From Ptiloglossa arizonensis (lineage: Eukaryota; Arthropoda; Insecta; Hymenoptera; Colletidae): a stretch of 64,000 bases of DNA. The stretch spans positions 1 to 64,000 of the forward strand of contig NW_027478875.1 of NCBI RefSeq assembly GCF_051014685.1, read 5' to 3'. Positions within the stretch are counted from its first letter, which is position 1, and the number at the start of each line of letters is the position of its first letter. The translations under genes and the position numbers were made by a program. A model generated the notes under the pieces. The model saw only the letters and a list, made by a program, of their open reading frames with translations. It was not told where the DNA came from and made no database searches. Below, piece by piece: positions 24,424 to 37,349 of the stretch.

Positions 24424-26547
24424 TAAGCGTTTGGAGCAGCAGAATTGCGAAAAATTTTTTGGCTTCTCAACCATTTCTTGGCTTCAAACTCCCATATCTC
24501 GCGAACGGATTGACTTAACCGAAAAATTCCTGTTGCATCTGAAAGTAGAAACTAGCCCGATTACAACGGTATGTGTATTTTTTCCCTAGGCAATTCTGGT
24601 TAAGCGTTTGGAGCAGCAGAATTGCGAAAAATTTTTTGCATTCTCAACCATTTCTTGGCTTCAAACTCCCATATTTCGCGAACGGATTGACCTAACCCAA
24701 AAATTCCTGTTGCATCTGAAAGTAGAAACTAGTCCGATTACAGCGGTATGTGCATTTTTTCCCTAGGCCACTCTGGTTAAGTGTGTGGAGCAGCAGAATT
24801 GCGAAAAATTTTTTGCCTTCTCAACCATTTCTTGGCTTCAAACTCCCATATTTCGCGAACGGATTGACCTAACCCAAAAATTCCTGTTGCGTCTGAAAGT
24901 AGAAACTCGCCCGATTACAACGGTATGTGTATTTTTTCCCTAGGCCATTCTAGTTAAGCGTTTGGAGCAGCAGTAGTGCGAACAGTTTGTTGTCTTCTTT
25001 ACCATTTCTTGGCTTCAAACTCCCATATCTCGCGAACGGATTGACCAAACCCAGAAGTTCCTGCTGGGTCTGAAAGTAGAAACTCACCCGATTACAACGA
25101 TATGCGTATTTTTTCCCTAGGCCATTCTGGTTAAGCGTTTGGAGCAGCAGAATTGCGAAAAATTTTTTGCCTTCTCAACCATTTCTTGGCTTCAAACTCC
25201 CATATTTCGCGAACGGATTGACCTAACCCAAAAATTCCTGTTGCGTCTGAAAGTAGAAACTCGCCCGATTACAGCGGTATGTGTATTTTTCCCCTAGGCA
25301 ATTCTGGTTAAGCGTTTGGAGCAGCAGAATTGCGAAAAATTTTTTGGCTTCTCAACCATTTCTTGGCTTCAAACTCCCATATCTCGCGAACGGATTGACT
25401 TAACCGAAAAATTCCTGTTGCATCTGAAAGTAGAAACTAGCCCGATTACAACGGTATGTGTATTTTTTCCCTAGGCAATTCTGGTTAAGCGTTTGGAGCA
25501 GCAGAATTGCGAAAAATTTTTTGCATTCTCAACCATTTCTTGGCTTCAAACTCCCATATCTCGCGAACGGATTGACCTAACCCAAAAATTCCTGTTGCAT
25601 CTGAAAGTAGAAACTAGTCCGATTACAGCGGTATGTGTATTTTTTCCCTAGGCCACTCTGGTTAAGTGTGTGGAGCAGCAGAATTGCGAAAAATTTTTTG
25701 CCTTCTCAACCATTTCTTGGCTACAAACTCCCATATTTCGCGAACGGATTGACCTAACCCAAAAATTCCTGTTGCGTCTGAAAGTAGAAACTCGCCCGAT
25801 TACAACGGTATGTGTATTTTTTCCCTAGGCCATTCTAGTTAAGCGTTTGGAGCAGCAGTAGTGCGAACAGTTTGTTGTCTTCTTTACCATTTCTTGGCTT
25901 CAAACTCCCATATCTCGCGAACGGATTGATCAAACCCAGAAGTTCCTGCTGGGTCTGAAAGTAGAAACTCACCCGATTACAACGATATGCGTATTTTTTC
26001 CCTAGGCCATTCTGGTTAAGCGTTTGGAGCAGCAGAATTGCGAAAAATTTTTTGGCTTCTCAACCATTTCTTGGCTTCAAACTCCCATATCTCGCGAACG
26101 GATTGACTTAACCGAAAAATTCCTGTTGCATCTGAAAGTAGAAACTAGCCCGATTACAACGGTATGTGTATTTTTTCCCTAGGCAATTCTGGTTAAGCGT
26201 TTGGAGCAGCAGAATTGCGAAAAATTTTTTGCATTCTCAACCATTTCTTGGCTTCAAACTCCCATATCTCGCGAACGGAATGACCTAACCCAAAAATTCC
26301 TGTTGCATCTGAAAGTAGAAACTAGTCCGATTACAGCGGTATGTGTATTTTTTCCCTAGGCCACTCTGGTTAAGTGTGTGGAGCAGCAGAATTGCGAAAA
26401 ATGTTTTGCCTTCTCAAACATTTCTTGGCTTCAAACTCCCATATCTCGCGAACGGATTGACCTAACCCAAAAATTCCTATTGCATCTGAAAGTAGAAACT
26501 CGCCCGATTACAGCGGTATGTGTATTTTTCCCCTAGGCAATTCTGGT
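24424..26547. repeat. Run of HORs with shrinking period (5, 4, 3 units)
   Basis: The unit with TTGGCTTCTC and GACTTAACCG recurs at 24424, 25309, 26017 and 26548, so successive intervals are 885, 708 and 531 bp (5, 4 and 3 units). Each interval contains TTTGCATTCTC, CTAGTCC and CCACTCTGGTTAAGTG units that are not used this way in the first 20 kb. The 5-unit block also has the GTAGTGCGAACAG unit with CTGCTGGGTC, and the 3-unit block has lost it. This looks like stepwise unit loss during tandem copying. Confidence 0.8.
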
Positions 26548-27432
26548 TAAGCGTTTGGAGCAGCAGAATTGCGAAAAATTTTTTGGCTTCTCAACCATTT
26601 CTTGGCTTCAAACTCCCATATCTCGCGAACGGATTGACTTAACCGAAAAATTCCTGTTGCATCTGAAAGTAGAAACTAGCCCGATTACAACGGTATGTGT
26701 ATTTTTTCCCTAGGCCATTCTGGTTAAGCGTTTGGAGCAGCAGAATTGCGAAAAATTTTTTGCCTTCTCAACCATTTCTTGGCTTCAAACTCCCATATCT
26801 CGCGAACGGATTGACCAAACCCAGAAGTTCCTGCTGCGTCTGAAAGTAGAAACTCACCCGATTACAACGATATGCGTATTTTTTCCCTAGGCCATTCTGG
26901 TAAAGCGTTTGGAGCAGCAGAATTGCGAAAAATGTTTTGCCTTCTCAACCATTTCGTGGCTTCAAACTCCCATATCTCGCGAACGGATTGACTTAACCCA
27001 AAAATTCCTATTGCATCTGAAAGTAGAAACTCGCCCGATTACAGTGGTATGTGTATTTTTTCCCTAGGCAATTCTGGTTAAGCGTTTGGAGCAGCAGAAT
27101 TGCGAAAAATTTTTTGCATTCTCAACCATTTCTTGGCTTCAAACTCCCATATCTCGCGAACGGATTGACCTAACCCAAAAATTCCTGTTGCATCTGAAAG
27201 TAGAAACTCGCCCGATTACAGTGGTATGTGTATTTTTTCCCTAGGCAATTCTGGTTAAGCGTTTGGAGCAGCAGAATTGCGAAAAATTTTTTGCATTCTC
27301 AACCATTTCTTGGCTTCAAACTCCCATACCTCGCGAACGGATTGACCAAACCCAGAAGTTCCTGCTGCGTCTGAAAGTAGAAACTCACCCGATTACAACG
27401 ATATGCGTATTTTTTCCCTAGGCCATTCTGGT

Positions 27433-28849
27433 CAAGCGTTTGAAGCAGCAGAATAGCGAACAATTTTTTGCCTTCTCAACCATTTCTTGGCTTCAAACTC
27501 CCATATCTCGCGAACGGATTGACCTAACCCAAAAATTCCTGTTGCGTCTGAAAGTAGAAACACGCCCGATTACGACGGTATGTGTATTTTTTCCCTAGGC
27601 CATTCTGGTCAAGCGTTTGGAGCAGCAGAAGTGCGAAAAATTTGTTGCCTTCTTAACCATTTCTTAGCTTCAAACTCCCATATCTCGCGAACGGATTGAC
27701 CTAATCCAAAAATTCCTATTGCATCTGATAATAGAAACTCGCCCGATTACAACGGTATGTGTATTTTTTCCCTAGGCCATTCTGGTCAAGCGTTTGAAGC
27801 AGCAGAATAGCGAAAAATTTTTTGCCTTCTCAACCATTTCTTGGCTTCAAACTGCCATATCTAGCGAACGGATTGACCTAACCCAAAAATTCCTGTTGCA
27901 TCTGAAAGTAGAAACTCGCCCGATTACAACGGTATGTGTATTTTTTCCCTAGGCAATTCTGGTTAAGCGTTTGGAGCAGCCGAATTGCGAAAAATTTTTT
28001 GCCTTCTCAACCATTTCTTGGTTTCAAACTCCCATATCTCGCGAACGGATTGACCAAACCCAGAAGTTCCTGCTGCGTCTGAAAGTAGAAACTCACCCGA
28101 TTACAACGATATGCGTATTTTTTCCCTAGGCCATTCTGGTCAAGCGTTTTGAAGCAGCAGAATAGCGAACAATTTTTTGCCTTCTCAACCATTTCTTGGC
28201 TTCAAACTCCCATATCTCGCGAACGGATTGACCTAACCCAAAAATTCCTGTTGCGTCTGAAAGTAGAAACACGCCCGATTACGACGGTATGTGTATTTTT
28301 TCCCTAGGCCATTCTGGTCAAGCGTTTGGAGCAGCAGAAGTGCGAAAAATTTGTTGCCTTCTTAACCATTTCTTAGCTTCAAACTCCCATATCTCGCGAA
28401 CGGATTGACCTAATCCAAAAATTTCTATTGCATCTGATTATAGAAACTCGCCCGATTACAACGGTATGTGTATTTTTTCCCTAGGCCATTCTGGTCAAGC
28501 GTTTGAAGCAGCAGAATAGCGAAAAATTTTTTGCCTTCTCAACCATTTCTTGGCTTCAAACTGCCATATCTAGCGAACGGATTGACCTAACCCAAAAATT
28601 CCTGTTGCATCTGAAAGTAGAAACTCGCCCGATTACAACGGTATGTGTATTTTTTCCCTAGGCAATTCTGGTTAAGCGTTTGGAGCAGCAGAATTGCGAA
28701 AAATTTTTTGCCTTCTCAACTATTTCTTGGTTTCAAACTCCCATATCTCGCGAACGGATTGACCAAACCCAGAAGTTCCTGCTGCGCCTGAAAGTAGAAA
28801 CTCACCCGATTACAACGATATGCGTATTTTTTCCCTAGGCCATTCTGGT
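27433..28849. repeat. Tetramer HOR, two copies (708 and 709 bp)
   Basis: Four-unit blocks start at 27433 and 28141. Each runs AATAGCGAACAATTT/CACGCCC, then AGAAGTGCG/CTAATCC/CTGATAATAG, then AATAGCGAAAAA/CTGCCATATCTAGCG, then GGTTTC/CCAAACCCAGAAG/ATATGCG. The second block is one base longer because of an extra T at 28147-28150. A related unit order is present in the super-HOR at about 7.6-8.3 kb with GATAATGG instead of GATAATAG. Confidence 0.85.
28141..28150 (+). other. 1-base insertion (extra T)
   Basis: CAAGCGTTTTGAAGC replaces CAAGCGTTTGAAGC. It makes a 178-bp unit and is the only reason a 61-codon frame appears on the minus strand at 28007-28192. That frame is not considered a gene. Confidence 0.9.
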
Positions 28850-29911
28850 TAAGCGTTTGGAGCAGCAGAATTGCGAAAAATGTTTTGCCTTCTCAACCAT
28901 TTCTTGGCTTCAAACTCCCATATCTCGCGAACGGATTGACCTAACCCAAAAATTCCTGTTGCGTCTGAAAGTAGAAACACGCCCGATTACGACGGTATGT
29001 GTATTTTTTCCCTAGGCCATTCTGGTCAAGCGTTTGGAGCAGCAGAAGTGCGAAAAATTTGTTGCCTTCTTAACCATTTCTTAGCTTCAAACTCCCATAT
29101 CTCGCGAACGGATTGACCTAATCCAAAAATTCCTATTGCATCTGATAATAGAAACTCGCCCGATTACAACGGTATGTGAATTTTTTCCCTAGGCCATTCT
29201 GGTCAAGCGTTTGAAGCAGCAGAATAGCGAAAAATTTTTTGCCTTCTCAACCATTTCTTGGCTTCAAACTGCCATATCTAGCGAACGGATTGACCTAACC
29301 CAAAAATTCCTGTTGCATCTGAAAGTAGAAACTCGCCCGATTACAACGGTATGTGTATTTTTTCCCTAGGCAATTCTGGTTAAGCGTTTGGAGCAGCAGA
29401 ATTGCGAAAAATTTTTTGCCTTCTCAACCATTTCTTGGTTTCAAACTCCCATATCTCGCGAACGGATTGACCAAACCCAGAAGTTCCTGCTGCGTCTGAA
29501 AGTAGAAACTCACCCGATTACAACGATATGCGTATTTTTTCCCTAGGCCATTCTGGTTAAGCGTTTGGAGCAGCAGAATTGCGAAAAATGTTTTGCCTTC
29601 TCAACCATTTCTTGGCTTCAAACTCCCATATCTCGCGAACGGATTGACCTAACCCAAAAATTCCTATTGCATCAGAAAGTAGAAACTCGCCCGATTACAG
29701 CGATATGTGTATTTTTCCCCTAGGCAATTCTGGTTAAGCGTTTGGAGCAGCAGAATTGCGAAAAATTTTTTGGCTTCTCAACCATTTCTTGGCTTCAAAC
29801 TCCCATATCTCGCGAACGGATTGACTTAACCGAAAAATTCCTGTTGCATCTGAAAGTAGAAACTAGCCCGATTACAACGGTATGTGTATTTTTTCCCTAG
29901 GCAATTCTGGT

Positions 29912-30973
29912 TAAGCGTTTGGAGCAGCAGAATTGCGAAAAATTTTTTGCCTTCTCAACCATTTCTTGGCTTCAAACTCCCATATCTCGCGAACGGATTG
30001 ACCAAACCCAGAAGTTCCTGCTGCGTCTGAAAGTAGAAACTCACCCGATTACAACGATATGCGTATTTTTTCCCTAGGCCATTCTGGTAAAGCGTTTGGA
30101 GCAGCAGAATTGCGAAAAATGTTTTGCCTTCTCAACCATTTCTTGGCTTCAAACTCCCATATCTCGCGAACGGATTGACCTAACCCAAAAATTCCTATTG
30201 CATCTGAAAGTAGAAGCTCGCCCGATTACAGCGGTATGTGTATTTTTTCCCTAGGCAATTCTGGTTAAGCGTTTGGAGCAGCAGAATTGCGAAAAATTTT
30301 TTGCCTTCTCAACCATTTTTTGGCTTCAAACTCCCATATCTCGCGAACGGATTGACCAAACCCAGAAGTTCCTGCTGCGTCTGAAAGTAGAAACTCACCC
30401 GATTACAACGATATGCGTATTTTTTCCCTAGGCCATTCTGGTAAAGCGTTTGGAGCAGCAGAATTGCGAAAAATGTTTTGCCTTCTCAACCATTTCTTGG
30501 CTTCAAACTCCCATATCTCGCGAACGGATTGACCTAACCCAAAAATTCCTATTGCATCTGAAAGTAGAAGCTCGCCCGATTACAGCGGTATGTGTATTTT
30601 TTCCCTAGGCAATTCTGGTTAAGCGTTTGGAGCAGCAGAATTGCGAAAAATTTTTTGCCTTCTCAACCATTTCTTGGCTTCAAACTCCCATATCTCGCGA
30701 ACGGATTGACCAAACCCAGAAGTTCCTGCTGCGTCTGAAAGTAGAAACTCACCCGATTACAACGATATGCGTATTTTTTCCCTAGGCCATTCTGGTAAAG
30801 CGTTTGGAGCAGCAGAATTGCGAAAAATGTTTTGCCTTCTCAACCATTTCTTGGCTTCAAACTCCCATATCTCGCGAACGGATTGACCTAACCCAAAAAT
30901 TCCTATTGCATCTGAAAGTAGAAGCTCGCCCGATTACAGCGGTATGTGTATTTTTTCCCTAGGCAATTCTGGT
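29912..30973. repeat. Dimer HOR, three copies (3 x 354 bp)
   Basis: Dimers begin at 29912, 30266 and 30620. Each is a CCAAACCCAGAAG/CACCCG/ATATGCG unit followed by a TAAAGCG/AATGTTTTGCC/CCTATTGC unit. All three copies share AGAAGCTCGCC (30213, 30567, 30921), found nowhere else in the window as far as I can see. One copy has a private T (CATTTTTTGGC near 30315). This is the shortest multi-unit period here and must be a very recent local expansion. Confidence 0.87.
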
Positions 30974-32035
30974 TAAGCGTTTGGAGCAGCAGAATTGCGA
31001 AAAATTTTTTGCCTTCTCAACCATTTCTTGGCTTCAAACTCCCATATTTCGCGAACGGATTGACCTAACCCAAAAATTCCTGTTGCGTCTGAAAGTAGAA
31101 ACTCGCCCGATTACAACGGTAGGTGTATTTTTTCCCTAGGCCATTCTAGTTAAGCGTTTGGAGCAGCAGTAGTGCGAACAGTTTGTTGTCTTCTTTACCA
31201 TTTCTTGGCTTCAAACTCCCATATCTCGCGAACGGATTGACCAAACCCAGAAGTTCCTGCTGCGTCTGAATGTAGAAACTCACCCGATTACAACGATATG
31301 CGTATTTTTTCCCTAGGCCATTCTGGTAAAGCGTTTGGAGCAGCAGAATTGCGAAAAATGTTTTGCCTTCTCAACCATTTCGTGGCTTCAAACTCCCATA
31401 TCTCGCGAACGGATTGACTTAACCCAAAAATTCCTATTGCATCTGAAAGTAGAAACTCGCCCGATTACAGCGGTATGTGTATTTTTTCCCTAGGCAATTC
31501 TGGTTAAGCGTTTGGAGCAGCAGAATTGCGAAAAATTTTTTGCCTTCTCAACCATTTCTTGGCTTCAAACTCCCATATTTCGCGAACGGATTGACCTAAC
31601 CCAAAAATTCCTGTTGCGTCTGAAAGTAGAAACTCGCCCGATTACAACGGTATGTGTATTTTTTCCCTAGGCCATTCTAGTTAAGCGTTTGGAGCAGCAG
31701 TAGTGCGAACAGTTTGTTGTCTTCTTTACCATTTCTTAGCTTCAAACTCCCATATCTCGCGAAAGGATTGACCTAACCCAAAAATTCCTATTGCATCTGA
31801 TAATAGAAACTCGTCCGATTACAACGGTATGTGTATTTTTTCCCTAGGCCATTCTGGTCAAGCGTTTGAAGCAGCAGAATAGCGAAAAATTTTTTGCCTT
31901 CTCAACCATTTCTTGGCTTCAAACTGCCATATCTAGCGAACGGATTGACCAAACCCAGAAGTTCCTGCTGCGTCTGAAAGTAGAAACTCACCCGATTACA
32001 ACGATATGCGTATTTTTTCCCTAGGCCATTCTGGT

Positions 32036-34159
32036 CAAGCGTTTGAAGCAGCAGAATAGCGAACAATTTTTTGCCTTCTCAACCATTTCTTGGCTTCAAA
32101 CTCCCATATCTCGCGAACGGATTGACCTAACCCAAAAATTCCTGTTGCGTCTGAAAGTAGAAACTCGCCCGATTACAACGGTATGTGTATTTTTTCCCTA
32201 GGCCATTCTAGTTAAGCGTTTGGAGCAGCAGTAGTGCGAACAGTTTGTTGTCTTCTTTACCATTTCTTAGCTTCAAACTCCCATATCTCGCGAACGGATT
32301 GACCTAACCCAAAAATTCCTATTGCATCTGATAATAGAAACTCGCCCGATCACAACGGTATGTGTATTTTTTCCCTAGGCCATTCTGGTCAAGCGTTTGA
32401 AGCAGCAGAATAGCGAAAAATTTTTTGCCTTCTCAACCATTTCTTGGCTTCAAACTGCCATATCTAGCGAACGGATTGACCTAACCCAAAAATTCCTGTT
32501 GCATCTGAAAGTAGAAACTCGCCCGATTACAACGGTATGTGTATTTTTTCCCTAGGCAATTCTGGTTAAGCGTTTGGAGCAGCAGAATTGCGAAAAATTT
32601 TTTGCCTTCTCAACCATTTCTTGGTTTCAAACTCCCATATCTCGCGAACGGATTGACCAAACCCAGAAGTTCCTGCTGCGTCTGAAAGTAGAAACTCACC
32701 CGATTACAACGATATGCGTATTTTTTCCCTAGGCCATTCTGGTCAAGCGTTTGAAGCAGCAGAATAGCGAACAATTTTTTGCCTTCTCAACCATTTCTTG
32801 GCTTCAAACTCCCATATCTCGCGAACGGATTGACCTAACCCAAAAATTCCTGTTGCGTCTGAAAGTAGAAACACGCCCGATTACGACGGTATGTGTATTT
32901 TTTCCCTAGGCCATTCTGGTCAAGCGTTTGGAGCAGCAGAAGTGCGAAAAATTTGTTGCCTTCTTAACCATTTCTTAGCTTCAAACTCCCATATCTCGAG
33001 AACGGATTGACCTAATCCAAAAATTCCTATTGCATCTGATAATAGAAACTCGCCCGATTACAACGGTATGTGTATTTTTTCCCTAGGCCATTCTGGTCAA
33101 GCGTTTGAAGCAGCAGAATAGCGAAAAATTTTTTGCCTTCTCAACCATTTCTTGGCTTCAAACTGCCATATCTAGCGAACGGATTGACCTAACCCAAAAA
33201 TTCCTGTTGCATCTGAAAGTAGAAACTCGCCCGATTACAACGGTATGTGTATTTTTTCCCTAGGCAATTCTGGTTAAGCGTTTGGAGCAGCAGAATTGCG
33301 AAAAATTTTTTGCCTTCTCAACCATTTCTTGGTTTCAAACTCCCATATCTCGCGAACGGATTGACCAAACCCAGAAGTTCCTGCTGCGTCTGAAAGTAGA
33401 AACTCACCCGATTACAACGATATGCGTATTTTTTCCCTAGGCCATTCTGGTCAAGCGTTTGAAGCAGCAGAATAGCGAACAATTTTTTGCCTTCTCAACC
33501 ATTTCTTGGCTTCAAACTCCCATATCTCGCGAACGGATTGACCTAACCCAAAAATTCCTGTTGCGTCTGAAAGTAGAAACACGCCCGATTACGGCGGTAT
33601 GTGTATTTTTTCCCTAGGCCATTCTGGTCAAGCGTTTGGAGCAGCAGAAGTGCGAAAAATTTGTTGCCTTCTTAACCATTTCTTAGCTTCAAACTCCCAT
33701 ATCTCGAGAACGGATTGACCTAATCCAAAAATTCCTATTGCATCTGATAATAGAAACTCGCCCGATTACAACGGTATGTGTATTTTTTCCCTAGGCCATT
33801 CTGGTCAAGCGTTTGAAGCAGCAGAATAGCGAAAAATTTTTTGCCTTCTCAACCATTTCTTGGCTTCAAACTGCCATATCTAGCGAACGGATTGACCTAA
33901 CCCAAAAATTCCTGTTGCATCTGAAAGTAGAAACTCGCCCGATTACAATGGTATGTGTATTTTTTCCCTCGGCAATTCTGGTTAAGCGTTTGGAGCAGCA
34001 GAATTGCGAAAAATTTTTTGCCTTCTCAACCATTTCTTGGTTTCAAACTCCCATATCTCGCGAACGGATTGACCAAACCCAGAAGTTCCTGCTGCGTCTG
34101 AAAGTAGAAACTCACCCGATTACAACGATATGCGTATTTTTTCCCTAGGCCATTCTGGT
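32036..34159. repeat. Tetramer HOR, three tandem copies (3 x 708 bp)
   Basis: Four-unit blocks start at 32036, 32744 and 33452. The second and third are almost identical and share TCTCGAGAACGG (about 32995 and 33703) in place of TCTCGCGAACGG. The first differs: its second unit is the GTAGTGCGAACAG type rather than AGAAGTGCG. The third contains the CCTCGG change that removes the in-frame stop at 33968. Further members of the family begin at 35399 and 36107. Confidence 0.84.
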
Positions 34160-35398
34160 TAAGCGTTTGGAGCAGCAGAATTGCGAAAAATGTTTTGCCT
34201 TCTCAACCATTTCTTGGCTTCAAACTCCCATATCTCGCGAACGGATTGACCTAACCCAAAAATTCCTATTGCATCTGAAAGTAGAAACCCGCCCGATTAC
34301 AGCGGTATGTGTATTTTTTCCCTAGGCAATTCTGGTTAAGCGTTTGGAGCAGCAGAATTGCGAAAAATTTTTTGCCTTCTCAACCATTTCTTGGCTTCAA
34401 ACTCCCATATTTCGCGAACGGATTGACCTAACCCAAAAATTCCTGTTGCGTCTGAAAGTAGAAACTCGCCCGATTACAACGGTATGTGTATTTTTTCCCT
34501 AGGCCATTCTAGTTAAGCGTTTGGAGCAGCAGTAGTGCGAACAGTTTGTTGTCTTCTTTACCATTTCTTGGCTTCAAACTCCCATATCTCGCGAACGGAT
34601 TGACCAAACCCAGAAGTTCCTGCTGCGTCTGAAAGTAGAAACTCACCCGATTACAACGATATGCGTATTTTTTCCCTAGGCCATTCTGGTAAAGCGTTTG
34701 GAGCAGCAGAATTGCGAAAAATGTTTTGCCTTCTCAACCATTTCGTGGCTTCAAACTCCCATATCTCGCGAACGGATTGACTTAACCCAAAAATTCCTAT
34801 TGCATCTGAAAGTAGAAACTCGCCCGATTACAGCGGTATGTGTATTTTTTCCCTAGGCAATTCTGGTTAAGCGTTTGGAGCAGCAGAATTGTGAAAAATT
34901 TTTTGCCTTCTCAACCATTTCTTGGCTTCAAACTCCCATATTTCGCGAACGGATTGACCTAACCCAAAAATTCCTGTTGCGTCTGAAAGTAGAAACTCGC
35001 CCGATTACAACGGTATGTGTATTTTTTCCCTAGGCCATTCTAGTTAAGCGTTTGGAGCAGCAGTAGTGCGAACAGTTTGTTGTCTTCTTTACCATTTCTT
35101 AGCTTCAAACTCCCATATCTCGCGAACGGATTGACCTAACCCAAAAATTCCTGTTGCATCTCAAAGAAGAAACTCGCCCGATTACAACGGTATGTGTATT
35201 TTTTCTCTAGGCAATTCTGGTTAAGCGTTTGAAGCAGCAGATTAGCGAACAATTTTTTGCCTTCTCAACCATTTCTTGGCTTCAAACTCCCATATCTCGC
35301 GAACGGATTGACCTAACCCAAAAATTCCTGTTGCATCTGTAAGAAGAAACTCGCCCGATTACAACGGTATGTGTATTTTTTCCCTAGGCCATTCTGGT

Positions 35399-36106
35399 CA
35401 AGCGTTTGAAGCAGCAGAATAGCGAACAATTTTTTGCCTTCTCAACCATTTCTTGGCTTCAAACTCCCATATCTCGCGAACGGATTGACCTAACCCAAAA
35501 ATTCCTGTTGCGTCTGAAAGTAGAAACACGCCCGATTACGACGGTATGTGTATTTTTTCCCTAGGCCATTCTGGTCAAGCGTTTGGAGCAGCAGAAGTGC
35601 GAAAAATTTGTTGCCTTCTTAACCATTTCTTAGCTTCAAACTCCCATATCCCGCGAACGGATTGACCTAATCCAAAAATTCCTATTGCATCTGATAATGG
35701 AAACTCGCCCGATTACAACGGTATGTGTATTTTTTCCCTAGGCCATTCTGATCAAGCGTTTGAAGCAGCAGAATAGCGAAAAATTTTTTGCCTTCTCAAC
35801 CATTTCTTGGCTTCAAACTGCCATATCTAGCGAACGGATTGACCTAACCCAAAAATTCCTGTTGCATCAGAAAGTAGAAACTCGCCCGATTACAACGGTA
35901 TGTGTATTTTTTCCCTAGGCAATTCTGGTTAAGCGTTTGGAGCAGCAGAATTGCGAAAAATTTTTTGCCTTCTCAACCATTTCTTGGTTTCAAACTCCCA
36001 TATCTCGCGAACGGATTGACCAAACCCAGAAGTTCCTGCTGCGTCTGAAAGTAGAAACTCACCCGATTACAACGATATGCGTATTTTTTCCCTAGGCCAT
36101 TCTGGT
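35399..36106. repeat. Further tetramer HOR copy
   Basis: Begins with AATAGCGAACAATTT/CACGCCC, continues with AGAAGTGCG, AATAGCGAAAAA/CTAGCG and GGTTTC/CCAAACCC units, and is followed at 36107 by a block in which the AGAAGTGCG unit is missing (three units). It lies 1,947 bp (11 units) after the block at 33452. It has CTGATAATGG, like the super-HOR, not the GATAATAG of its neighbours, so it derives from a different lineage. Confidence 0.78.
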
Positions 36107-37349
36107 CAAGCGTTTGAAGCAGCAGAATAGCGAACAATTTTTTGCCTTCTCAACCATTTCTTGGCTTCAAACTCCCATATCTCGCGAACGGATTGACCTA
36201 ACCCAAAAATTCCTGTTGCGTCTGAAAGTAGAAACACGCCCGATTACAACGGTATGTGTATTTTTTCCCTAGGCCATTCTGGTCAAGCGTTTGAAGCAGC
36301 AGAATAGCGAAAAATTTTTTGCCTTCTCAACCATTTCTTGGCTTCAAACTGCCATATCTAGCGAACGGATTGACCTAACCCAAAAATTCCTGTTGCATCT
36401 GAAAGTAGAAACTCGCCCGATTACAACGGTATGTGTATTTTTTCCCTAGGCAATTCTGGTTAAGCGTTTGGAGCAGCAGAATTGCGAAAAATTTTTTGCC
36501 TTCTCAACCATTTCTTGGTTTCAAACACCCATATCTCGCGAACGGATTGACCAAACCCAGAAGTTCCTGCTGCGTCTGAAAGTAGAAACTCACCCGATTA
36601 CAACGATATGCGTATTTTTTCCCTAGGCCATTCTGGTTAAGCGTTTGGAGCAGCAGAATTGCGAAAAATGTTTTGCCTTCTCAACCATTTCTTGGCTTCA
36701 AACTCCCATATCTCGCGAACGGATTGACTTAACCGAAAAATTCCTGTTGCATCTGAAAGTAGAAACTAGCCCGATTACAACGGTATGTGTATTTTTTCCC
36801 TAGGCAATTCTGGTTAAGCGTTTGGAGCAGCAGACTTGCGAAAAATTTTTTGCCTTCTCAACCATTTCTTGGCTTCAAACTCCCATATCTCGCCAACGGA
36901 TTGACCAAACCCAGAAGTTCCTGCTGCGTCTGAAAGTAGAAACTCACCCGATTACAACGATATGCGTATTTTTTCCCTAGGCCATTCTGGTAAAGCGTTT
37001 GGAGCAGCAGAATTGCGAAAAATGTTTTGCCTTCTCAACCATTTCTTGGCTTCAAACTCCCATATCTCGCGAACGGATTGACCTAACCCAAAAATTCCTA
37101 TTGCATCTGAAAGTAGAAACTCGCCCGATTACAGCGGTATGTGTATTTTTTCCCTAGGCAATTCTGGTTAAGCGTTTGGAGCAGCAGAATTGCGAAAAAT
37201 TCTTTGCCTTCTCAACCATTTCTTGGCTTCAAACTCCCATATTTCGCGAACGGATTGACCTAACCCAAAAATTCCTGTTGCGTCTGAAAGTAGAAACTCG
37301 CCCGATTACAACGGTATGTGTATTTTTTCCCTAGGCCATTCTCGTTAAG

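Noticed and set aside
28007..28192. Minus-strand frame of 61 codons
   Set aside because: It exists only because of a 1-base insertion at 28147-28150 in a satellite unit; no other unit has it, and it has no recognisable domain. A 72-codon minus frame at 37260-37478 is also only a chance run across variant units.
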